Shown piece after piece: positions 55,560 through 64,000 of a DNA stretch of 64,000 nucleotides; within the stretch, counting starts at the first letter, position 1; every line of letters begins with the position of its first letter. Source of the stretch: Paraescarpia echinospica. Its lineage: Eukaryota > Annelida > Polychaeta > Sabellida > Siboglinidae. The notes beneath the pieces are model-generated. The model was not told the DNA's origin. It worked only from the letters and a program-made list of their open reading frames with translations, and searched no databases. The stretch covers positions 1,848,116-1,912,115 of the forward strand of contig CM034544.1 of assembly GCA_020002185.1 (NCBI GenBank). Reading direction: 5' to 3'. Both the position numbers and the translations under genes were made by a program.

Positions 55560-56645
55560 TGCCCCAATAATAATAATAATGTTTTTATTTCAGACAAGCA
55601 TTGTGTCCGTATAAAAAAAGTACATGGATAAAAACATCCATACAAAAAATAAATAAACATATATCAATAAAAACAGGATATTAATAATTATACGAAGCCT
55701 TGACCCACTGATGCCGCAACTGCGATGTACTGTATACGTCGCTAGTAACAATACTCTGAATAATTGTATTAACAGACCTGTTAATCCTCGTGATTAAGAT
55801 AAAAATAGCTGTTCTGATAACACAGTTACATGATTTTACATTAGCTGTAGCAAACATGTGGCTAGCGTTACATCTCATCGGCAGATTGTTCAATAGTCTG
55901 TATGAATTGTTATAGGCAATAATAAATTGCTGAAAATTAGCTTTTCTACAATTAACCCATAGTGCACACATATAAATATTACTGAAATATGCAGTAAACA
56001 GCTTATTCTTTATAGCAGTGGAGCACAAATTAAATTTTTGGCATAATTGCTGTTACTTTTTGCACAAAGAAGTCTCACTTTGACTATCATCCGATAAGTC
56101 ATTACAAATGACCTGCCCAAGGTATTTACAAGAGATGGGAAAGTTTAACTTCTTTCCTCCTAAAGTAATTTCCCTGGCAAGATTGTAGTTTCTAGAATTA
56201 ACGTACATGATCAGGGATTTACCGGCATTATATTGAACATCCTGCTCACACCCATAAGAGTAACATATGTCAAGTAAAGTATGTAGTCCCTTGGCGGAAG
56301 GGGCGAATAGAAGTAGGTCATCAGCGTATATATCAGACCCAGACTACAACCAATATGTTGTTTGTGTAGTTGTACACTCAAATTGTAAGCATCCAGAAAC
56401 GCAACATGCATAGCTGAACCATGTTTAGTGTAAAATCTTAGTAATTCCTTAAATGTAAACACACACAGCTCCGTTCCGTGTTTTGGCATCCAAACTGATG
56501 AGGCATAGTTTGCAAGTAATGTACATACTGTTGAATAACAGTGATACTAACAGGCCATAAATTGTGCGAATTCAAGAGCGTTGCAAGGTCATTGAGGCAA
56601 ATTGCCACGTCAACAAACCACCATGAAATCACCGCCAAATTTAAG
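55560..56645 (-). mobile_element. Truncated LINE, antisense in the dynein intron
   Basis: On the minus strand a decayed reverse transcriptase frame shows HGTELCVFTFKELLRFY, VAFLDAYN (the first RT aspartate region), then IYADDLLLFAPSAKGLHTLL at about 56260-56335, where YADD is the catalytic box. It is followed by YNAGKSLIMYVNSRN and a segment IAYNNSYRLLNNLP near 55900. Several stops and frameshifts interrupt it. The order RT core then C-terminal part, and the (AAT)n at 55570-55582 as its 3' end, show a 5'-truncated non-LTR retrotransposon. The clade is not determined. Confidence 0.75.
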
Positions 56646-56828
56646 GTGAGGTGTTAAACAGGCTGATGTCAGTAGATAAAAAAGTTGTGGACACGAGTGA
56701 TGTATGGTGTGGTCTGTGTAACATTGTCACACCGTCTACATGTTGTCACATGATTAACATGTTGATACACCGTCAACATGTTGTCACATGATTAACATGT
56801 TGATACACCTTCGACATGTTGTCACCAT
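56645..56828 (+). repeat. About 38-bp repeat, 3 to 4 copies
   Basis: Copies of CATGTTGTCACATGATTAAC ATGTTGATACACC(G/T)TC(A/G)A. The TTGTCACCAT motif leads into the 79-bp array that follows. Confidence 0.8.
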
Positions 56829-59049
56829 ATTGTTGCAGGGTAACTGAATGTTCCTGGCCATCAGTCACCTCTCCCTCAACTAGATGTTGTCACCCTGTTG
56901 TCACCGCGATGTTCAGGGTAGCTGGGTGTTCCTGGCCAACTGTCACCTGTCCCTCAGCTGGATGTTGTCACCATGTTGTCACCACATTGTTGCAGGGTAA
57001 CTGGATGTTCCTGGCCAACTGTCACCTGTCCCTCAGCTGGATGTTGTCACCATGTTATCACCACATTGTTGCAGGGTAACTGGGTGTTCCTGGCCAACTG
57101 TCACCTGTCCCTCAGCTGGATGTTGTCACCATGTTGTCACCACATTGTTGCAGGGTAACTGGATGTTCCTGGCCAACTGTCACCTGTCCCTCAGCTGGAT
57201 GTTGTCATCATGTTATCACCACATTGTTGCAGGGTAACTGGGTGTTCCTGGCCAACTGTCACCTGTCCTTCAGCTGGATGTTGTCACCATGTTGTCACCA
57301 CATTGTTGCAGGGTAACTGGATGTTCCTGGCCAACTGTCACCTGTCCCTCAGCTGGATGTTGTCACCATGTTGTCACCATATTGTTGCAGGGTAACTGGA
57401 TGTTCCTGGCCAACTGTCACCTGTCCCTCAGCTGGATGTTGTCACCCTGTTGTCACCACATTGTTGCAGGGTAACTGGGTGTTTCTGCCCAACTGTCACC
57501 TGTCCCTCAGCTGGATGTTGTCATCATGTTGTCACCACATTGTTGCAGGGTAACTGGGTGTTCCTGACCAACAGTCACCTCTCCCTCAGCTGGATGTTGT
57601 CTCCCTGTTGTCACCACATTGTTGCAGGGTAACTGGGTGTTCCTGCCCAACTGTCACCTGTTCCTCAGCTGGATGTTGTCATCATGTTGTCACCACATTG
57701 TTACAGGGTAACTGGGTGTTCCTGTGCAACTGTCACCTGTTCCTCAGCTGGATGTTGTCACCATGTTGTCACCACATTGTTGCAGGGTAACTGGGTGTTC
57801 CTGCCCAACTGTCACCTGTTCCTCAGCTGGATGTTGTCATCATGTTGTCACCACATTGTTACAGGGTAACTGGGTGTTCCTGTGCAACTGTCACCTGTTC
57901 CTCAGCTGGATGTTGTCACCATGTTGTCACCACATTGTTGCAGGGTAACTGGGTGTTCCTGGCCAACTGTCACCTGTCCCTCAGCTGGATGTTGTCATCA
58001 TGTTGTCACCACATTGTTACAGGGTAACTGGGTGTTCCTGCCCAACTGTCACCTGTCCCTCAGCTGGATGTTGTCACCATGTTGTCACCACATTGTTGCA
58101 GGGTAACTGGGTGTTCCTGACCAATTGTCACCTGTCCCTCAGCTGGATGTTGTCATCATGTTGTCACCACATTGTTGCAGGGTAACTAGGTGTTCCTGCC
58201 CAACTGTCACCTGTCCCTCAGCTGGATGTTGTCACCCTGTTGTCACCACATTGTTACAGGGTAACTGGGTGTTCCTGGCCAATTGTCACTTGTTCCTCAG
58301 CTGGGTGTTGTCATCATGTTGTCACCACATTGTTGCAGGGTAACTGGGTGTTTCTGGCCAACTGTCACCTGTTCCTCAGCTGGATGTTGTCATCATGTTG
58401 TCACCACATTCTTGCAGGGTAACTGGGTGTTCCTGGCCAACTGTCACCTGTCCCTCAGCTGGATTTTGTCATCATATTGTCACCACATTGTTGCAGGGTA
58501 ACTGGATGTTCCTGGCTAACTGTCACCTGTCCTTCAGCTGGATGTTGTCATCATGTTGTCACCACATTGTTTCAGGGTAACTGGGTGTTCCTGACCAACT
58601 GTCATCTGTCCCTCAGCTGGATGTTGTCACCCTGTTGTCACCACATTGTTACAGGGTAACTGGGTGTTCCTGGCCAACTGTCACCTGTTCCTCAGCTGGG
58701 TGTTGTCATCATGTTGTCACCACATTGTTGCAGGGTAACTGGGTGTTCCTGGCCAACTGTCACCTGTCCCTCAGCTAGATTTTGTCATCATGTTGTCACC
58801 ACATTGTTGCAGGGTAACTGGATTTTCCTGGCTAACTGTCACCTGTCCCTCAGCTGGATGTTGTCATCATGTTGTCACCACATTGTTGCAGGGTAACTGG
58901 GGGTTCCTGACCAACAGTCACCTCTCCCTCAGCTGGATGTTGTCACCCAGTTGTCACCATGTTGTTGCAGGGTAACTGGGTGTTCCTGGCAAACTGTCAC
59001 CTCTCACTTTGTTGGATGTTGACACCACATTGTCTCTACGTTGTTGCAG
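56829..59049 (+). repeat. 79-bp minisatellite made of acceptor plus 48 bp of exon 27
   Basis: Twenty-eight copies precede the true exon. Each has TTGTTGCAG, then 48 bp matching the first 16 codons of exon 27 (GNWVFLANCHLSLSWM), then 31 bp of intron that ends in the next TTGTTGCAG. Copies carry changes such as WMFLAN, WVFLPN, WVFLCNCHLFLSWM. The unit length of 79 is not a multiple of three, so units read through into stops after about 60 codons; the many short open frames here are artefacts. Confidence 0.97.
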
Positions 59050-59241
59050 GGTAACTGGGTGTTCCTGGCCAACTGTCACCTGTCCCTCAGCTGGATGCCG
59101 CAGCTGGACAAGCTGATAGAACAGCTGCAGGTGGAGATGCCCCACTCGGACTTCCGTCTGTGGCTGTCCAGCAGTCCTCATCCCAAGTTTCCCATCTCCA
59201 TCCTCCAGTCCGGCATCAAGATGACGACAGAGCCGCCCAAG
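59050..59241 (+). CDS. DNAH2: DNAH2 exon 27: AAA6, GNWVFLANCHL motif
   Basis: Reads GNWVFLANCHLSLSWMPQLD, KLIEQLQVEMPHSDFRLWLS, SSPHPKFPISILQSGIKMTT, EPPK (residues 1269-1332). G.WV.L.NCHL..SWM..L and FR(L/V)WL(S/T)..P...FP.S.LQ...K.T.EPPKG are signatures of AAA6. It is the only one of 29 copies of this acceptor that continues as exon (CCGCAGCTGG after ATG). The donor is GTACGG. Confidence 0.97.
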
Positions 59242-60187
59242 GTACGGAGGATGGGGGCAGTGATTTGTGTGTGTGTGTGCGTGTATGCATGTGTGCATGC
59301 GTGTGTGGGTGTTTGTGGGTGGGTGGGTGGGTGGGTGGGAGGGTGGTTGGGTGGATGGTTGGGTGTGTGTCATAGCTCAAGAATTTGTGAGAAAAAAATA
59401 TTTTATTCAGTGTGACCTGATATGCAGTGATTTTAATAGTACTGTTTGTCTTATTTCATGTAATAAAATTAATATGTAGTTGGTTAAGGTCAATCCTTTC
59501 AATTTTTTTATTAAGATTTGAAATTTTTTTATTATATAAAAAAACAGATTGTGTTGCTTGTCACAAACATGTCATCATATTTTGTAGAGGCCAGAAATGT
59601 GCGATGTATTTCTGCTATGATTACATCACTGTCAAGAATGCTGACCTGTCTTCCTAAATGTCCTGCCTTCTCAATGTCAAATATTACCAAATGTTTTGGG
59701 CATATGTTACTTACCCTAACATTTCATCTACCGTGTTGCTACAAGAGAAGGGCTAAAGACACAATATAATCTGTTAATTTAAACACTGGGTTTCATTATG
59801 TATCTTACTAATTATTGTTGATGAATTTCATATTAACACAGGACAGAACAATACAAAATGATGTATTTTAATAAATACGACAAATATAAATAGTTAATAC
59901 AATCCACCGAAAGACCTCTGCTGTTTTTTTAAGTCCCCGTCTTTAAACTTATTTGACCCAAAACAAGAAAAAATGAGGTCTGTCTATTTAAGCAATATAA
60001 TGTGTTTTCACAACTATCCACTATGTTGCTCCACCACATCAATTTAGTTTGAACTGGGTTTGGCTGATTTGAGGTGTCAGTCTGTGGGCAGGTTGAGGTG
60101 TAGTGGGTTAATGGCTTCTGCAAACATATCTATTTGCCCCCAATTTGTTGTGTGGGTCTGAAGGCAAATTATTGTTGTTGTTGGCAG
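59242..60187. other. Intron with a (GTGG/GTGT)n start
   Basis: TGTG and GGTGGGTG runs occupy 59262-59370, close behind the donor of exon 27. The remainder is unique AT-rich sequence with nothing recognised. Confidence 0.7.
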
Positions 60188-60379
60188 GGTTTGAAAGCGA
60201 ACCTGAAGCGTCTGTATAACAACATCAGTGACCAACAGTTCACTCGCAGTCACCGCCCGGAGCGATACCGCAAGCTTCTCTTCTGTCTCTGTTATTTCCA
60301 TTCCGTGCTGCTGGAACGCAAGAAGTTCCTCATGCTTGGCTGGAACATACCCTACGAGTTCAACGACTCGGACTTTGAG
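60188..60379 (+). CDS. DNAH2: DNAH2 exon 28: AAA6 to its lid
   Basis: Reads GLKANLKRLYNNISDQQFTR, SHRPERYRKLLFCLCYFHSV, LLERKKFLMLGWNIPYEFND, SDFE (residues 1333-1396). GL(K/R).N(L/M)...Y, LLF.LC.FH....ERKKF..LGWN..Y.FN.SD is conserved in dyneins. The donor is GTATAT. Confidence 0.97.
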
Positions 60380-60840
60380 GTATATGCCACACTTTCTAAT
60401 GTCTTACGACTTCTGGTGTTACCTGAAAACATCAAACATTGATGTATTATTGTTTCTGTCAGATGGCATCACTTTGTATAATGATAAAGTTTGGTTTATT
60501 TATGTGTGTGACTAATGCTAAATGATGAGTGTTTTTGATAATGCAAATAAGTTTGTAATAGTTTGACAGAAAAAGATACCCTAGGAAGCTAGACAGAATT
60601 TGTTTGCCAACTGTTTAAACGTAGAGTGTTTATTTGAATAATCCTGAGGTCTAGCGTGACACATAATAATTAACCTGCTTTACCTGCTCATATACGTGAT
60701 AACCCTTTTCTGGGAGTCTCCCAGATTTTTTGTGAAACTCCTCACTACCTTGAAAAGAAGAACATCTCCCAGAATGTAGTCTGAAGAAGGGTTCGGTGTT
60801 TTAGGCAAGGTTTTGGGATCCAGTTTGTTTTTTGGTCAGC
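60380..60840. other. Intron, nothing recognised
   Basis: Unique sequence before a tandem array. I see nothing in it. Confidence 0.6.
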
Positions 60841-61585
60841 ATCAATTTAGGGAGGTGTTATGTGGAGGTTTTTGTTTAGCCTCAGTGGAGGTGTCATGTT
60901 GGAGGTTTTTGTTTAGCCTCAGTGGAGGTGTCATGTTGGAGGTTTTTGTTTAGCCTTAGTGGAGGTGTCATGTTGGAGGTTTTTGATTAACCTTAGTGGA
61001 GGTGTCATGTGGGAGGTGTTTGATTAGCCTCAGTTGAGGTGTCATGTTGGAGGTTTTTGATTATCCTCAGTGGAGGTGTCATGTTGGAGGTTTTTGATTA
61101 ACCTTAGTGTAGGTGTCATGTTGGAGGTTTTTGAATAGCCTCAGAAGAGGTGTCATGTTGGAGGTTTTTGATTGGCCTCAGTGGAGGTGTCATGTGGGAG
61201 GTTTTTGATTAGCCTCAGTTGAGGTGTCATGTTGGAGGTTTTTGATTATCCTCAGTGGAGGTGTCATGTTGGAGGTTTTTGTTTAGCCTCATTGGAGGTG
61301 TCATGTTGGAGGTTTTTGTTTAGCCTCAGTGGAGGTGTCATGTTGGAGGTTTTTGATTAACCTTAGTGGAGGTGTCATGTGGGAGGTTTTTGATTAGCCT
61401 CAGTTGAGGTGTCATGTTGGAGGTTTTTGATTATCCTCAGAAGAGGTGTCATGTTGGAGGTTTTTGATTGGCCTCAGTGGAGGTGTCATGTTGGAGGTTT
61501 TTGATTAGCCTCATTGGAGGTGTCGTGTTGGAGGTTTTTGATTTGCCTCAGTGGAGGTGTCATGTTGGAGGTTTTCAAAACATCT
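60841..61585 (+). repeat. 37-bp minisatellite, about 20 copies
   Basis: The unit is GGAGGTGTCATGTTGGAGGT TTTTGATTAGCCTCAGT, with variants TTTAGCC, TTATCC and TTGGCC. It ends about 120 bp before exon 29. Confidence 0.95.
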
Positions 61586-61706
61586 TTTCAATTCAGGATT
61601 TTGACATGTAAAAGTTGGGACGTATGTGTTTGCTAGTTGCGATGTGACATCATGGAACCATCAATCAGATGTCACCACTACCTACACCTTGGTGCTGTCA
61701 TTGCAG

Positions 61707-61891
61707 GTGTCGGAGAACCTCCTCAACATCTACTTGGATGAATATGAAGACACTCCTTGGGACGCACTCAAGTATCTCATTGCCGGCATCAACTACGGGG
61801 GTCATGTGACCGACGACTGCGACCGGCGCCTCCTGTTGACATATATCAGTGACTTCTTCTGTGAGGACAGCATCTCGACTCCGTTCTTCAA
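61707..61891 (+). CDS. DNAH2: DNAH2 exon 29: AAA6 lid
   Basis: Reads VSENLLNIYLDEYEDTPWDA, LKYLIAGINYGGHVTDDCDR, RLLLTYISDFFCEDSISTPF, F plus two bases of Lys (residues 1397-1457). LKYL.(A/G).(I/C)NYGG.VTDD.DRR.L is one of the most conserved dynein stretches. The acceptor is GTCATTGCAG and the donor is GTGAGTC. Confidence 0.97.
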
Positions 61892-62620
61892 GTGAGTCAG
61901 ACATTTCACAAAATGTTATATTTATTTAGTTATTTAAATCTTATTTATTTTATTTGTATTATTATTATGGTTATTTTCTAGCATATTAATTGATTGTTGT
62001 AAGCTCTGCTGAACTGAGTTTTGTTATTGATTATTATAAGATTGCTGTCTAAAACAACAATTTCATGATGGCGTGTGAACAATGAAGCCATGCTTCAGAA
62101 ATGCATCTAGGAAAATTCATCACAAAATGGAATAAGTAATTAAATATGAGCTTTTAAATAATGCTTTTAACCGAGGTGTCATCATGTAGAGTCTGTCATA
62201 CGAAGTTGTTGTAAGAATAAAAATTCATGTAATAAGTACCCTTGTAATCTCATCTAAAGGACAATAATTCCATGATACACCAATAAATGTTTACTCACTG
62301 TTGCCTTTGTAATTCTTCTTTCTGATGGTGTTGTGTGTAATCAAGATTGCAATTTCGCCAATGTAAAGGTCGTAAAAATGGAAAATTATTCATTAAACCC
62401 AATGCTAAGATTTCACCAAACGTGAAGTGGCCTTCATAACCCTGATGACTCATGATTAAACTTTTTTCAGTGATCTGATACTACATTAATTACTCACTGC
62501 TGACACAATCCTAGTTTGTTTCAACAGTGTCATTGTTAATTTGTATTGAATTTGTCATGGAAATGGTCTTAGAAAGATTGTAGATCCGACCATCCTCAAA
62601 CACCACAGGCTAGATCGAAA
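61892..62620. other. AT-rich intron, nothing recognised
   Basis: Unique AT-rich sequence without visible features. Confidence 0.6.
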
Positions 62621-63025
62621 TGTGCACACTGACCACACAATGACCATATACTGATCACTCACTGACCACACACTGACTGACCATACACTGACCACACACT
62701 GACCTCACATTGTCCACTCACTAACAACACACTGACCGCACAGTGACCTCACACTAACCACTCACTGACAACACACTGACTTTACATTGACCACTCACTG
62801 ACCTCACACTGACCACACACTGACCTCACATTGTCCACTCACTAACAACACACTGACCACACAGTGACCTCACACTGACCACTCACTGACAATACACTGA
62901 CCTCACATTGACCACTCACTGACCTCACACTAACCACACACTGACCTCACATTGTCCACTCACTAACAGCACAGTGACCTTACACTGACCACTCACTGAC
63001 AACACACTGACCTCACACTGACCAC
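62621..63025 (+). repeat. 10-17-bp degenerate repeat (CACTGACCACACACTGACCT type)
   Basis: Repeats of (CACACTGAC)(CTCACATTGACC) and ACTCACTGACAACACACTGA with recurring blocks of about 60-120 bp, ending where the SINE begins. Confidence 0.85.
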
Positions 63026-63027
63026 TC

Positions 63028-63356
63028 ATTATTGTGAAGTGCAGTGGCTAGAGCTTCGAACTCTCGACCGAGAGAACCCGGGTTCAAAACCTTTGCTGCT
63101 GTGTCAAACCTTGGGCAAGTTCAATCACTTTACGTTGCTTCAGTTCACTCTGCTGTATAAACGAGCACCTGGCTGTAGACAGAGGTGGATATTTGTGCAC
63201 GAATAGTCTGCGCATTAACTGCAGCATGGCTGGATGTTTCCTATAGAAATCGAGATGGTGTTCGATTGAACAGGTCTGCCAAGGAGTAAAATGTAAAGCG
63301 CTTTGAGCAGTCCTAAGGACTGGATACTGCGCTGTATAAGAACTTACTTTTACTTT
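63028..63356 (+). mobile_element. tRNA-derived SINE ending at the acceptor of exon 30
   Basis: GTGAAGTGCAGTGGCTAGAG (A-box-like) and CCCGGGTTCAAAACC (B-box-like) form a tRNA-like head. The body has GCTGCTGTGTCAAACCTTGG and the 3' part GTAAAGCGCTTTGAGCAGTC. It matches the element at 42296 over its length. Its T-rich tail, ACTTACTTTTACTTTTTTAT, is followed at once by GTTGCAG and exon 30. Confidence 0.8.
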
Positions 63357-63368
63357 TTTATGTTGCAG

Positions 63369-63591
63369 GTTGTCTAGCCTCATCACCTACTACATTCCCA
63401 AGGACGGCCCGTTGAAAGCTTACAAGGAGTACATAAGCATGCTGCCCAACATGGACCACCCGGAGGCATTCGGCCAGCACCCCAACGCTGACATCACGTC
63501 TCAGATCCAGGAGACAAGACTGCTCTTTGAGACTCTCCTTTCTCTGCAGCCCCAAGTGGCCACCCGCAGCGGGGAGAGCATTGAGGACCAG
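63369..63591 (+). CDS. DNAH2: DNAH2 exon 30: end of AAA6 lid, start of the C-terminal region
   Basis: Completes Lys, then LSSLITYYIPKDGPLKAYKE, YISMLPNMDHPEAFGQHPNA, DITSQIQETRLLFETLLSLQ, PQVATRSGESIEDQ (residues 1458-1532). Y.(I/L)P.DG....Y..YI..LP..D.PE.FG.HPNADI is conserved. The product should continue for a few hundred residues beyond the window. The proposed donor is GTCTGT, which is weak. Read-through gives VCLCV and a stop, and the same exon end is repeated downstream, so I place the end here with moderate certainty. Confidence 0.9.
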
Positions 63592-63935
63592 GTCTGTCTC
63601 TGCGTGTGATTGATTGAGGACCTGGTCTGTCTCAGTCTCTGTGTGATTGAGGACCAGGTCTGTCTCTGTGTGATTGAGGACCAGATCTGTCTCTGTGTGA
63701 TTGAGGACCAGGTCTGTCTCTGTGTGATTGAGGACCAGGTCTGTCTCTGTCTATGTGTGATTGAGGACCAGGTCAGTCTCAGTCCCTGTGTGAATGAATG
63801 AAGACCAGGTCAGTCTCACTCCCTGTGTGATTGATTGAGGACCAGGTCGGTCTCAGTCCCTGTGTGAATGATTGAAGACCAGGTCAGTCTCAGTCCCTGT
63901 GTGATTGATTGAGGACCAGGTCGGTCTCAGTCTCT
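63575..63935 (+). repeat. 27-36-bp minisatellite carrying the end and donor of exon 30
   Basis: About 11 copies of GATTGAGGACCAGGTCTGTC TCTGTGT. Each unit contains ATTGAGGACCAG, the last four codons of exon 30 (IEDQ), followed by GT(C/G)(T/A/G)GT. Some copies read ACCAGGTCAGTC, where GTCAGT is a better donor than the one next to the real exon. Confidence 0.9.
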
Positions 63936-64000
63936 GTGTAGTTGTCTACACAGGCTGTAGGTAGTAATCTAAAGAATTATGTATAATACCCAAAAAGATA
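63936..64000. other. Start of an intron running off the window
   Basis: Unique intron sequence after the array. Nothing recognised. Confidence 0.5.

Larger units (their letters stand above)
3381..63591 (+). other. DNAH2: Axonemal dynein heavy chain 2 gene, 3' portion (partial at both ends)
   Basis: Thirty exon positions with GT/AG boundaries and matching phases join to 4596 coding bases (1532 codons, phase 0 at both ends). Visible landmarks in order are the AAA4 P-loop GIGGSGRQS, ESFLEDINNVLSSGEVP, the stalk segment EYLVVIVQQKREADEQQK, the tip segment KRQLG..NFIKQLMNFDKDNISD, CMWVRAM, GLPSDAFSTENG in AAA5, GIVVRKERPELEEQKDSLV in the buttress, and GNWVFLANCHLSLSWMP in AAA6. Family-wide these belong to dynein heavy chains. 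Stretches such as EEYLVVIVQQKREADEQQK, DFQPEIIGRVSLAAKSLCM and the AAA6 lid match vertebrate DNAH2 as I remember it. DNAH2 is about 4400 residues, so this is roughly a third. It is an ATP-driven, minus-end-directed motor of inner arm dynein f/I1, paired with DNAH10, in cilia and flagella. Orthology rests on recognition, not on a search. Confidence 0.9.

Noticed and set aside
56816..58975. Dozens of overlapping 60-75-codon frames (MLSPHCCRVTGCSWPTVTC type)
   Set aside because: Read-through of the 79-bp array in shifting frames. Only the part GNWVFLANCHL is coding, and only in the real exon at 59050.
60841..61720. 37-bp array as another exon-derived repeat (GTGTC..GGAG resembles the start of exon 29)
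   Set aside because: Similarity is limited to about nine scattered bases and the array stops 120 bp before the acceptor; not convincing.
63028..63120. tRNA-like sequences with A and B boxes (also at 18655, 42296, 44236)
   Set aside because: They are heads of SINEs with long non-tRNA bodies, and I cannot fold a complete cloverleaf. They are listed as mobile elements and not as tRNA genes.

Overview
This window is animal nuclear DNA. It holds the 3' portion of one intron-rich gene on the plus strand: an axonemal dynein heavy chain that I read as the DNAH2 orthologue (1-beta heavy chain of the two-headed inner arm dynein f/I1). I find 30 consecutive coding exon positions between 3381 and 63591, one of them present in three alternative copies. 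All splice phases agree. The joined exons give 4596 coding bases (1532 codons) from the end of AAA3 to the end of the AAA6 lid. The gene is open at both ends: the exon before 3381 lies upstream of the window, and the last few hundred residues lie downstream. No other cellular gene is supported.

Layout: 3381-5212 end of AAA3 and linker; 10913-18586 AAA4; 19022-26618 first strand of the stalk coiled coil; 29396-31460 three alternative copies of one 142-bp exon that encodes the stalk tip and the first part of the microtubule-binding domain (MTBD); 37437-41775 rest of the MTBD and the second stalk strand; 42659-48526 AAA5 and the buttress; 49132-61891 AAA5/AAA6 linker and AAA6; 63369-63591 AAA6 lid and the start of the C-terminal region.

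The rest is intron, and about half of the window is tandem repeat: more than 35 arrays with units from 4 to 97 bp. Many arrays sit directly on an exon boundary. At least six carry the splice site together with exon bases in, or next to, every unit, so a real splice site is followed or preceded by up to dozens of copies. The clearest case is 28 copies of a 79-bp unit holding 48 bp of the exon at 59050. Others are a 55-bp unit holding the last ten codons (YLFNLRDISR) and donor of the exon upstream of the window, and a 43-bp unit holding the acceptor of the exon at 14373. Dispersed repeats include tRNA-derived SINEs (18660, 42296, 44236, 63030) and LINE fragments (4538 plus strand; 55560-56640 minus strand with a YADD reverse transcriptase motif).

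Organism: an invertebrate animal with motile cilia. Introns rich in minisatellites that straddle exon boundaries recall, from memory and unverified, the 'mirage' minisatellites described in amphioxus. A mollusc or another marine invertebrate is equally possible from what I can see.
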